Shown here: positions 13,590-24,563 of the stretch, one piece after another
How the letters are laid out: each line of letters starts with the position of its first letter
Position numbering within the stretch: position 1 is the stretch's first letter
Assembly: GCA_012295275.1 (NCBI GenBank)
Contig: CM022665.1
Location: forward strand, 35,978,933 to 36,042,932
DNA: 64,000 bases
Direction: 5' to 3'
DNA from: Chrysomallon squamiferum
Lineage: Eukaryota > Mollusca > Gastropoda > Neomphalida > Peltospiridae
Program-made: the position numbers and the translations under genes
The notes under the pieces: generated by a model
The model's input: only the letters and a program-made list of their open reading frames with translations
Told to the model about the DNA's origin: nothing
Database searches by the model: none

Positions 13590-13990
13590 GCCAGTGACAC
13601 TAACAGAAACGGGAGCATTCTTGACAGTCTTACCTACTGACAGTGTGACTGTGACAGGAAAGTCACCCTTTCTGACCTTCACCTGACAGTGTGACTATGC
13701 CTGTAAAGCACTAGATGTATCATAGTCACCCTTTCTGACCTTCGCCTGACAGTGCGACTCTGACATTAAAGTGCTGAAGTATGTTTGTCATAGTCACACT
13801 TTCTGTCCAATGCAAAATACTGCAACTGTGATAGTAAAAAGATGGAATGGGTTTGTCATAGTCACTCTCCAACCTTCACCAGACAGTAAACAGTTGGACT
13901 GTTGATGCCAAATACTGAGACTGTGACAGTGAAGGGAACATGCCTCTTTTGGTCACACTTTCTGATCACTGTTAATGTCACTGACAATAC
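13590..13990. repeat. Degenerate minisatellite, about 63 bp units
   Basis: Units share ACCTTCACC/GCCTGACAGTG, a GACTGTGAC-like block and TCATAGTCAC, ending CACTTTCTG. About six units with unequal divergence are visible between 13590 and 13990. No frame stays open across them. Confidence 0.75.
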
Positions 13991-13999
13991 TGTTTAAAT

Positions 14000-14428
14000 A
14001 GAAAAAGATGACAGTCTTGTTAAGTTGGCAGGCCACAAAGGAATAGAGAGCCATGACTGTGTTGTTAATGGCAGTGATTTAAACAGATCAGTTTATTCAC
14101 TAAGACAAGACACTTCATTTGCAAGGAAAACAAGAATAGGTGAGATCACTAAGTTGATCAAATCAAAAGATATAAAGATATTTAGCAAACATTTTTAAAA
14201 AGTAAAGAAAAAACAAATTTAAATAAATAATTGAAAAATAAATAAATAAATAAAAATGCCTAGACAAGGTTTTTATTACATACACAAATCAAATACACAG
14301 AATGAAAACACATATGTAGCAACATCTATTTCCCCACCCAAGAATGATATTCTGTATATGGATGGGGTGAAAGGAAAAAAACAAAAAAAACAGTAAGGAA
14401 TAAATGAATTTTCCTAATGGAATAAATA

Positions 14429-14472
<44 letters not shown>

Positions 14473-14591
14473 CAGGAATTTTAAAAGAAGATATTTTTTA
14501 TTTTTTAGTTGTTTTTTTCAGTTTTCATTATAATTTTTAATTTGTTTTGTGAAATTGTGTACGTATAAATAAGATTTTATAGAATAAAACT

Positions 14592-14637
<46 letters not shown>

Positions 14638-15230
14638 GGTCTTATTTCAATGCTACTGATATTGCAAGTAATCTTATGTGCACCATTCTGTGTGGATATG
14701 CATCTGAGTTTGTATATTTATTTTTATGTATGCATGTATTGTTAACTGCTGTACTTTGATGACTGGAATTTTTGGAAATTAAGAATTTTCCCAAGAAATA
14801 AAATAACAATTTATCTATATCAAAACACTAAATAAATAAATAAATAAATAAATAAATATAAACATTGAGCATTTCCCACACGGAGTTCAATTTTTCTGGT
14901 TAATTTTTTCAAGAATCTTACTTTTCAAGATTACAAGGTGTTTACCAGGTATTATCTTGAAAATATTTTACTGACCTGTAACCTAACAAAACTGTTACTT
15001 GGATCTTGGTTTAAGAAGACATAAGACTGCACTATGAAAAAAAATCTGAGCAAAGAATTTGAAACAATGAATAATGAATACTGTAATACCAGAACAATCT
15101 ACAATATGACAGAATAGTGGTTTATCTAGTTAATTTGTTCTGAGTATATGAAGAGTCATAGAGAATTCAGATGTTAAGATGAAGCATTGAATAGAATGTA
15201 TGCCAAAATCCAAGAACCATCCTCAGAGTA
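14000..15230. other. AT-rich gene-free stretch with poly(A) and AAT tracts
   Basis: Contains an (AAT)n tract at about 14431-14471, a pure A run of about 41 at 14592-14633 and an (AAAT)n tract near 14830-14858. The long A run follows a non-repetitive block and could be a retrocopy tail, but I could not identify the body. No gene seen. Confidence 0.6.
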
Positions 15231-15730
15231 ATTTCTGTCCTGATAACTTTCAGTTCTGAGCAGCTTGGGGCAGTTATTCTGAATTCCCAGGACAGCAAGC
15301 TAAAGAATAGAAAGTTTCTATGAAATTTACATGGATATATAAATATGCAAGAATATCCTGTGAATGATAGAATTGAGAAATACTTCCATTAATCTTCATC
15401 AAATAGCAGAGAGAAGATATTCTGAATTCCTGGGACAGCAAGATATAACAAAATAATGTTTCTATGAAATCTACAAAGTTGTATAAATATACAAGAACAA
15501 CATGTGACCTTTACAATTGAAAAATACTTCCAATGACTTTCAGTTCTGGCAAACAGCACAGACAATTTTCATTGTGACAACAGAAGAATGTTACTGTAAA
15601 AGATAAATTCTCTTACATTAAGAAAAAACTGTAGCAATGAAGTCATATTTAACTTGCATTCTGAGTTAACTGAATTCTCTGAACAGCAACTTACAAGAAT
15701 ATTTCTATTAAATTTAAAACAAGACGATTC
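15230..15730. repeat. Degenerate tandem repeat, about 145-160 bp unit, three copies
   Basis: Each unit has CTTTCAGTTCTG, ATTCTGAATTCC, GGACAGCAAG, TTTCTATGAAAT and a run of ATA/CAAGAA. Clear unit starts are near 15245 and 15410, with a poorer third copy after 15535. Confidence 0.7.
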
Positions 15731-15767
15731 AGAAATACCTAAGAACAACTATAGTGATAGAAAAGAA

Positions 15768-15770
15768 TAA

Positions 15771-15838
<68 letters not shown>

Positions 15839-15868
15839 TAATAATAATAATAATTATAATAATAAATA
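15768..15868. repeat. (AAT)n microsatellite
   Basis: Nearly pure AAT/ATA over about 100 bp with one AAAAT interruption. A tyrosine run in a minus-strand frame is a by-product of this tract. Confidence 0.95.
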
Positions 15869-16056
15869 AATAAAATACCAGCAACATACAATGAGAAGAT
15901 TTCTATATAGTCCAAATTTGTGTTGGTTGGCAATACTTATTTTTCTATTTTCGTGAGGTTTTTTTTTTTTTTTTTTTGTTGATGATATTAATTATTTTTC
16001 TGGGAAGCTAAACTGAAATGCCAGATAACAATTTAAATTTTAATATATATATATAT

Positions 16057-16060
<4 letters not shown>

Positions 16061-16101
<41 letters not shown>
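16061..16101. repeat. Poly(A) tract
   Basis: A pure A run of about 41 follows an (AT)n tract at 16042-16057. It may be a retroposon tail, but no body is recognisable upstream. Confidence 0.9.
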
Positions 16102-16104
<3 letters not shown>

Positions 16105-16688
16105 AGTATATATTCAGATAGTATGAAACATACATTCAGATATTATACATAAAACAATCAACAAAAGATATGTGATTACTATTATTACTACTATTACTAT
16201 TACTAATTTCAGTCTGTAATGTTATTAGCCAAGTTCTATTTTTCACTGCATTAAAATGATGCTGGAGAGAAAAATATCTGTTGCTCCATGAGCTATTCCC
16301 AGTAATGACCATCAACCCATTTTTTTATGGGAGAACCAACTCAAATACAAATGATAAGACATCAGTGTTTTAAACACGTCAGTTATGGCTGCCTGTAATG
16401 GTCAAATTATCTTGGTATACAGAGGAGTGGTAATGTGATTTATTAATTTTAAAAATAAAGAAACTTACAGCAGAGATAATAAAGTATGGCTTGAATAATC
16501 TAATTTAATCTGTGTTCTGGGAATACGTCTGGGGTGCCATTATTGAATTCCAGGAAACAGAATTAAAATAGTCTAACATGAAAATCACTAAGAATTAAAT
16601 ATACCATTAAAAAAAATAAACAAAAATAAACAAAATGAAGGAAATCCAATGAAGATACTTTATAAAACTGATATTAGAAGGCAGGAAA

Positions 16689-17539
16689 TACCATATATAC
16701 TTGTGTACAAGGTGACCTTATGTATAAGTCGATGTGTATTTTAAGACCAAAAATTGCATCATTTTAGGTATTACTTGTGTATAAGTCGACTGTAGATTCC
16801 AGGCACCGTCACTATTTTTAGACCAGTATGACAGTGCCATGAAGGCCTACATTGTACGTCTACTCTAACATAACTTGCACGTGCAATTCAAAGTAAGATA
16901 ATTTCGGAACCTCAGCAATATTTTTTTCTATCGAAAATCTGCTACAAGACATGCCCCCGATCCTAATTGGCCGAGGCTTCGCGCACTTGGCAACTGACTA
17001 GAATAACAAATATGGCGAGAAGTTGAACTGATTTTTGTTGCAGAACGTTTATAGAAATTTAGTTTGTTTTCGATTTGTCGGTAGTGGATATTAATGACGA
17101 TTGCAATATTATTTCACCAAATTCTTTACAATTAAACAAGTGAGTTTTGTTTACGAAATTAGGACCGATATTTAGTGCAATTTGGCAGAGAAGTCTGCAT
17201 TCCTAGATCATTGCAAGACGCCGTAAGGCATAACGCCGTACTGACGGTTTTCTCGCTTTAAAATGTATTTTTATGTCATTAAACGGAAGAATATCATGTT
17301 TTACCTTCATATTTGGTTTTGTTATTTAATTTTTCAAAATTTTTTATATGATAAAATTATATTTTTGAAAAGCTGAAAGACCGCGATTATTTTAGATGCA
17401 TCCCGTAGCAAAAAAATAGTCAAAATGGCAACTCTTCAGCAACAGCTACAAAAGCATTACCCATGTATAAGTCAACGCCCAAAATATTACCTTAATATAG
17501 TCTCCCAAAAATTCGACTTACACACAAGTATATACGGTA
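16689..17539. mobile_element. MITE-like element with TIRs and TA target duplication
   Basis: The left end reads TACCATATATACTTGTGTA and the right end, reverse-complemented, TACCGTATATACTTGTGTG; TA flanks both ends. TATAAGTCGA recurs inside both arms (16722, 16780, and as TATAAGTCAACG near 17465). The 850 bp body has more CpG and GC than its surroundings. No transposase frame was found, so it is non-autonomous. TA duplications suggest the Tc1/mariner group, which is inference. Confidence 0.7.
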
Positions 17540-17969
17540 AGATAATCTACTGGCCTGATTGGCCACAGTTTTCACTGAACCTATTGATAGTTGACTGGAA
17601 TAGCTCATGGAATGACAACTGATTTTTTTTTGTGTTTTTTTTATATTTGTCAGTAACGCATCCTTAAAATATTGTTAAACATTTTCAATCAATTTTATAA
17701 AGCTTGATAAGATAATTCTGTAATTATACATACATTTCTAATTAAAATTATAGCCAACATTGAATTTATATTAATGAATATTTAAAGGAAATATCAAAGA
17801 TTATGGTATGTGCTGTTCTGTTCTTAGTACAGTGATTACATTAGCAGATAATATACATTCTTATTAAAATATGTTTTCATATTTACTGAAAAAATTGTTA
17901 CATAATAACATTTATATCTTTACTGTCATTTTGCACAGTGCATGTATGGGTTATGTTATTACATATTAT

Positions 17970-18010
<41 letters not shown>
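17970..18010. repeat. (GT)n microsatellite
   Basis: About 20 uninterrupted GT units followed by a T-rich run. Confidence 0.95.
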
Positions 18011-18012
<2 letters not shown>

Positions 18013-18839
18013 CTTTTTTTTTCAATTTTTTTAATAAATTTCAGTTAGGCAATAAACAATAGTATAAGAGTTGAAATTTGCTGATTGTGACTTTATACAT
18101 ATATATTAACATTGTGGTTTTTACTTGTTATGACATATTTCAAGTTTGTTTTAATTATTTTATTTTTCTAAAAATAAACTTTTTATAAAATACATTTTTT
18201 AAAACCAAGTAAAAATGTGATATAAATAAATATAAAACAAATAAACAAATATCATCATATAAATAACAAATCAAAAAAACATTTTATATATATATATAAA
18301 AGCAGGAATGCTGTTCTAAACCTATTAAAATAATATTAATAAAATTTAAATAAATCACTTCTAATTTTATTCACATACAGACACACAAATTATGATCGCT
18401 AATGTAAAATTTGGCAAACTTTTTCAAGTAATAATTAATATATTTAGTCCTGTGTCATTTGCCAAATATATATAAAAAAATCATTAATATTATTTAAGGT
18501 TATTTATCATTTCAAAAAAATATGTAGAATATACCTTTCTACATATATTCAATATAACCTTTCTACAGTTGGTAGATATTCAATCCTCAGTTAAAGAAAC
18601 AAATGATGATAAAATTCAAACTAAAATGTAATGTGTATACACATACTGTTTTACCTGGAAGAAATGGTCACATGTACATTGTATATGTTTTTCCCCTTAA
18701 TATATTAAAGCTTATAAAAATTAAAATAAATATTAACAAATTAAGCCATAAACAATATTACTGACTGCACCAAAATCTATTTCCAGTTTAATCACTGTAA
18801 CAAACAGAGGTAGTGTGTAAGTTTTTTCTTTTTTCTTCT

Positions 18840-18950
18840 GTTTCTTTTCTTTTTCTTTCTGTCAATTGTGTGTTTATGTGTATATGTATGTCAGTATGTG
18901 TGTATGTGTGTGAGTGAGTTTGTGAGTGTCTGTGTGTTTGTGTGTGTTCC
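18840..18950. repeat. TTTCT then TGTG/TATG low-complexity tract
   Basis: A polypyrimidine run is followed by degenerate GT repeats. The preceding 18010-18840 is AT-rich and shows no gene. Confidence 0.75.
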
Positions 18951-18989
18951 ATGTTTATCACTGAAATTCAACAGTGCAACTTGACGACA

Positions 18990-19175
18990 CTCCCAGCATC
19001 TGTTGACATCCATGATGAGATATTCCCCATGTGTAACATTCCCAGTCCAAGAACACTGGACAGGAGTGACCCACTAGATGGACAGATGTCTCATCAGCAG
19101 CATCACCACCCAGAAAATCCCTGTCACCAAAGGAGCGACCTCACAAGCCACCACCAGCCCTGAGAATGCCCACCT
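18990..19175 (+). repeat. Short diverged repeat, inverted partner near 20850-21010
   Basis: ACATTCCCAG-TC-AAGAACACTGG, then CAGATGTC-CATCA and CATCACCCAGA blocks occur here and, in reverse complement and the same order, at 20850-21010. Both copies are GC-richer than the neighbourhood. A 73-codon frame here is not conserved in the partner, so I do not call it coding. Confidence 0.6.
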
Positions 19176-19609
19176 CACCCATGGAACCCCAACATGAGCG
19201 CATTCATCCTGCAACCGTTACCAGAAATCACGGTGCATCCATTGTACAGAAATGTCATGTTTACAGGATCTGAATCACACACGTAAACTCTGGCTCTTAC
19301 TTGTTGTTAGTAGTATATGCTCAATAGAGATGTGCTGATTATTAGTAGTATTAGTAAATTATGTTAAATAAATATCAGTCTGTTGAAAGAAATAGTTATT
19401 ATAGTCCAGTAGCTAATGATGGAGAGTCACTATTTACTTCATCAACTATAATTAAACTAGATTTCTTTAAAGATAAATGAAATACTAAGAATGAATAATA
19501 TGAATAAAGTTTGAAACTATTTTCATAACCATATAATGACAATCATAGAGACATCTGTCACTGTATCACTATTTCTTTCACCATAGAATTGTAATAAAAC
19601 AAGTGAAAG

Positions 19610-19935
19610 AGGAAAAACAAATATCTGTGATGACCTGGCTGCTCCACGGGAACAATGATTTCATCCCAGAAAGTTTTCTGATCATTCACTGCTCCTGCTC
19701 AGACCATCACAGAGTTGGAAAATGTGTTATTAGTTAAAATTTAAAAAAAAAAGGTAATAAAAAAGATTTTTAAAAATAAGGAAATATATATTATTATGCA
19801 AGTTTAATGTCAAACAGGTGTTAGTAAAAACTTTTAAATTTCTGACAGTCTGTCTGCCCTACAGGAAAAATGACTTCATTCCAGTAGCGGCTGGTCACTC
19901 TTTAATTCTGCCCAGACTATCAAAGATACAAAATG
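19610..19935. repeat. Two diverged tandem units of about 220 bp
   Basis: CTGNCTGCCC/TCC-A, ATGAYTTCATYCCAG and TCACT-NT-CTGC-CAGACYATCA occur at about 19635-19710 and again at 19850-19920. An (AAAT)n tract follows at 19945-20000. Confidence 0.6.
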
Positions 19936-19951
19936 TTTAACTAAATAATAA

Positions 19952-19998
<47 letters not shown>

Positions 19999-20099
19999 AC
20001 AGTGACAACAACTATATTATAATTTTATTAATTCTAATCATTTATTTTGAACATCAGAAGTTAATTTCATATTAATGTATTAAACATTCATACAGAAAA

Positions 20100-20740
20100 A
20101 AAACATGCTAATAACAGACCACACACACTCATGCATGCACACACACACATACAAATATTGGCATAGGTATTAGTAACACATACATGCACACTGACACATA
20201 TTTTAATAAAAGCACATAAACACACATTAGCAATTACACACTGACAAACATTAATACACAAACACTGCTACATATCAATACAAAAACACTATCACACATT
20301 TTATATACACACCAAGAGCAGAAATATTAGTCAACACATTCACTGACGTACATGTTAATATCACACACACTGAAAAACTTATCAGTATACACAAAGACAC
20401 ATATTAGTACACACACATACATTAATACACATACACCACACATTAACATTAATACATACACACTGACACACATTAGAACATACACATTAATATACATACA
20501 CACTGACACACATTAGAACATACACATTAATATACATACACACTGACACATTAGAACACACACACATTAATATACATACACACACTGACACACATTAGAA
20601 CATACGTACACATTAATACATACACTGACACACATTAGAACATACATACACATTAATACATACACACTGACACACATTAATACACATACACACTGACACA
20701 CATTAGAAAATTCACACACTGACACACATATTAGTAACCA
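20100..20740. repeat. CA-rich minisatellite, about 40 bp unit
   Basis: A unit built from ACACTGACACACATTAGAAC and ACATACACATTAATATAC is repeated with indels, degenerating at both edges to plain ACACAT. Open frames inside are repeat artefacts. Confidence 0.85.
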
Positions 20741-20849
20741 TACACAAATAACAACCAGATTGACATGCTGATATCAGAGTTGTCTGAACCATGACATATA
20801 TCTACAAAGGGTGCATCAATGAGATCAGGGAACACAGCAGTCCTGCATC

Positions 20850-21010
20850 AAAGTTCCAGGAGCAGAAGTGCACAGCCACAGGACCGTATTATGATGACTT
20901 GTGGCGTGGGTCCTTCAGTGACAAGGATGTCTGGGTGATGATACTGGTGATGTGACATCTGCTCACCTGATGGGACCTACCCACCCAGTGTTCTTGACCT
21001 GGGAATGTTG
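20850..21010 (-). repeat. Inverted partner of the repeat at 18990-19175
   Basis: The reverse complement runs in the same block order as 18990-19175. The remainder, 20770-20850 and 21010-21200, is unique sequence with no gene recognised and an A/G-rich run at 21140-21185. Confidence 0.6.
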
Positions 21011-21210
21011 GTTGAAGTATTACATGGAGAATACCTGATCATGTATGCTCAAAGATGACTGAGAAAATGTCATTAAATTACACTGCTGGGTTCCAGGGAT
21101 AAACAGATGGAGTGATGTGATGTGTGAAGTGAATGGGGGGAAGAAAAAAAAAGAAAAAAAAAAGAAAGAGTATTAAGAAGAAAAATAGTTATGCCTCACT
21201 CTGTGTGATT

Positions 21211-21885
21211 AACTGGTTCTAGTGTTTTAACACTACAACAGCAACAGACATGTAGTCAATATCTGACAACAATAAATATGGGTATCCCTAGTGTTTTAAC
21301 ACTACAACAGCAACAGACATGTAGTCAATATCTGACAACAATAAATATGGGTATCCCTAGTGTTTTAACACTACAACAATAGCAGACATGCAGAGGATGT
21401 CTGACAACAATAAATATGAGTATCCCTAGTGTTTTAACACTACAACAGCAACAGACATGTAGTCAATATCTGACAACAATAAATATGGGTATCCCTAGTG
21501 TTTTAACACTACAACAGCAACAGACATGTAGTCAATGTCTGACAACAATAAATATGGGTATCCCTAGTGTTTTAACACTACAACAGCAACAGACATGTAG
21601 TCAATGTCTGACAACAATAAATATGGGTATCCCTAGTGTTTTAACACTACAACAACAACAGACATGTAGTCGATGTCTGACAACAATAAATATGAGTATC
21701 CCTAGTATCTTACCACTACAACAACTGCAGATATGTAGTCAATGTCTGACAACAATAAATATGGTTATCACTAGTGTTTTACCACTACAACAACAGCAGA
21801 CATGTAGTCAATGTCTGATAACAATAAATATGGGTATCCTTAATGTTTTACCACTACAACAACAGCACACATTGTCTAACAATGT
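21211..21885. repeat. 69-bp minisatellite, about ten copies, with palindromic core
   Basis: The unit contains AGTGTTTTAACACT (a self-complementary core), CTACAACARCARCAGACATG and TCTGACAACAATAAATATG. Copies recur every 69 bp from about 21220 to 21880. Early copies are near-identical; from about 21703 they diverge (TATCTTACC, then TGTTTTACC). Because 69 is a multiple of three, one plus-strand frame stays open (21416-21982, repeat IPSVLTLQQQQTCSQ). There is no signal peptide, no flanking exon and no conserved domain, so I treat the frame as a by-product. Confidence 0.9.
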
Positions 21886-22634
21886 TCTGGGCATCACTAG
21901 TGCAGAGTATCAGGTTGTTGTTCGCATCCACTCAATTTGGTTATCTGTCATGCATGCAAAATTGCATAAATTGCAAACATGATGGATTCTTGTTGAGAAT
22001 TATTCATTTTCTTCAACAATTCTCCAAAGTGACAAACATTCTTTGAAAAGATCATTGAGAACTTGGCCCCAAATTAAAAGAAACCCAAGTTGAAGAATAC
22101 ATGCAAAACATATACTCTATCATAGAGTTGAGTCTATGACTTATATGAGTTTATTGTAATAACCCCGAATGAGATATACGAAGCTTCATCTAATGAAATT
22201 CTATGTATCCAAACAAGCCATTGTGGAAGTGGGATTCTTCAACAAAGGCTGAAGTAAATGGCCTCCGACACATCTGGGTAGACTTACGGAAGTTTACTTT
22301 GGATTCCTGAAAATTTAACTTGATAATAGTATGGATACTGGAAAGGTTCTGTATTAGATGCCTATTCCATCAGCATTTAAGAGCAGACTTTTGAGACAGA
22401 AGAATTGTTGCAAGTGATGAGAGAGCTTCTGAAGTTTCTTACTGTACAGAGGCAGAGAGCTCTTTTGCCTGCCTCAGACAAATACACACATGGCTTCATA
22501 CTACCATGACAACAGATAGACTAGCTGATCTGGCTGTTATCGCAATGCATGGTATTTCTAGTACAGTGAGCACAAAGCAGATTTTTACAGTTTTGTGCCT
22601 TTGCACCATGTCACATGCAGTCCTTACTGCCTGA
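21886..22634 (+). pseudogene. hAT-family transposase relic (C-terminal dimerisation region)
   Basis: The clearest part is 22446-22634, one open frame of 62 codons with a stop at 22632. It reads TEAESSFACLRQIHTWLHTT, then MTTDRLADLAVIAMHG. This matches the hAT C-terminal dimerisation motif (a C/E-E-R/S-SF-xLRxIKTWLRSTM-x-RLxxLAL-like order) seen in hAT and ZMYM-like domesticated proteins. Upstream, 21990-22440 gives weaker hAT-like pieces in several frames (IIHFLQQFSK near 21999; STKAEVNGLRHIW near 22238), with stops between. The catalytic and zinc-finger parts are absent. The element is dead and its ends were not found; the 69-bp minisatellite abuts it upstream. Confidence 0.7.
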
Positions 22635-22849
22635 CTAATTAATGAAACTTCTGCACTTACTGTTCTCATTTATTCTTCTTTTATTACTTTTGCCAGATAA
22701 ATCACGTTCACAAACTGACCAATGTTTTACAGTGATTAAACTGAATATTCCCTATGTTTGGCTAGAAATTCTGAAACCTAGTGAGTTTCTCTTATATCAA
22801 GTATTTTATTACTTTGATCAAGGGGATTTATAATCTTTATGATTAAAAA

Positions 22850-23050
22850 ATATTCTCCAAATTTGCTACACAAACATGAAGATATCTGAATTATTCTACA
22901 AATCTGCCATACACACGAAGATATCAGAATTGTTATGTAAACATGCCAGACAAATATTAAGATATCTGAATATTCTACAAATGTGCCACACAAAAATGAA
23001 GATGACTTCATTTATTCTAGAAATCTGCCATGTAAACATGAAGTTTCTGA
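22850..23050. repeat. About 42-bp tandem repeat, five diverged copies
   Basis: The unit is roughly ACATGAAGATATCTGAAT, TATTCTACAAATCTGCCA. GATATC is present in the first three copies and lost later. Short frames open on both strands without domain content. Confidence 0.8.
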
Positions 23051-24284
23051 ATGGTTAAATTCTTAAAAAAATATTTGTTATTATTATTTCAATTCTTTTT
23101 TTTCCACGAGCTAGTCTTAAAATTTAACAGCAAATAATATTTTTATTCCTGTAAACAATGTCACATATTCTTATATAAAGCTGATATGGTAGAGTGTATT
23201 GGCCCAATGAAAAACAAAACTTGTTGCATAAAAAGGGATATTCAACCTGTCACATTTCATGTTGTACTCGAACCAGTAAACATGTCTAAAAGCAAATAGT
23301 TAACTAATAATAAACACAACCCTGTTGTAATTCAGTGTATAGTACATGTTAAAACTGACCATTTATCAGCAAATATAATAACTGAAAAACATATGAGGAT
23401 CTTTACAAGAAAAACATTCCTGAAGATTTAGGTCAGTCAGATAAAAATGATATGGGAATTAAATACAAATTATTCCTATGCAAGACCCCTAAAAAATATT
23501 AAACTTGTAATAGAGGTTCCTAAATGTCAAATAACCGACAAGCCAGGGTATCATCAAGGGCAAGGAACTCTTAGATCAGTGTGCATTCTGACACACTAAC
23601 TTATCAGAAAAACAGTGTGAGCATACACAAAGAACAGACAGGTGATATATAGTTAAAATTAAAAGGGAGAATATTTGTTTTAAATAAATAAAAAAAAAAT
23701 AATAATATCCATTTGTGTTTTTGCGATTAAAACAATATTTATGACAAATACGTGAACTTTTAATACTGTAATTAACAAATGTTACATGTAACACAATTGC
23801 TATGAAGTCCATTATTTTAAAACTACTTTAATATTAATTCTCTATTTATGTTTCTGTAAATTGGGAGGTGTTATTATTAATATACCACTATACTTACTAC
23901 ATTTGTTATATATGTAGTCCAGGAAATAAATACAACGCTTGTCTGAAATTAATAGTTTAACTGATCTGCTAGGATATTTTACTGTAATCAGAACAGCAAA
24001 AATCATGACCTTTGATTAATGTGGAACTGAACAGTTGTATTTGAGTAAAACAAACAGCGGTGTTTAAAAAAGCACTAACTGTTTAAAAGAGAACTTGTGC
24101 AGATTCACAAATTAACTTTTAGTAACTTGTAAGCTGTACATTAACTGACAGTCTTCCTTTATATCAATAATTATTATTATATTGTAGTAAAATTAAGCAA
24201 AACCCACCTGAAAAAATATTCTTCAGGCTGGTGGATGGGTGAAAAAATTTAACTTGATGTATGATAAACTGAATACATTGTCAA

Positions 24285-24322
<38 letters not shown>

Positions 24323-24563
24323 GGATAAAATAGGAAAAATATTTTTAGGATTTCCAGAGATTAAAAACCATGAATAGAATTAAAAACATGATTCCACATA
24401 TTCACCTATGGAAATTCAAGTGGGATTCTGAGGTCTCAGAAGAATAGTAAACAAAAAGTAAAGCTGCTACATCATTACTAATATTATACAACAAATTACT
24501 GGTCTAATAAAAATATATGTTCACTTATAGAGACCATACAGAAATGTATCAGTTAATCTCAAA
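23051..24563. other. Gene-free AT-rich stretch
   Basis: No exon or repeat family recognised apart from an (AAT)n tract at 24285-24320. Confidence 0.5.

Noticed and set aside
21211-21885. Regular direct repeats considered as a CRISPR array
   Set aside because: Units are contiguous with no unique spacers, and the genome is eukaryotic.
21416-21982. 188-codon Q-rich repeat protein
   Set aside because: Follows from a 69-bp repeat with no stop in one frame; no signal, domain or exon context.
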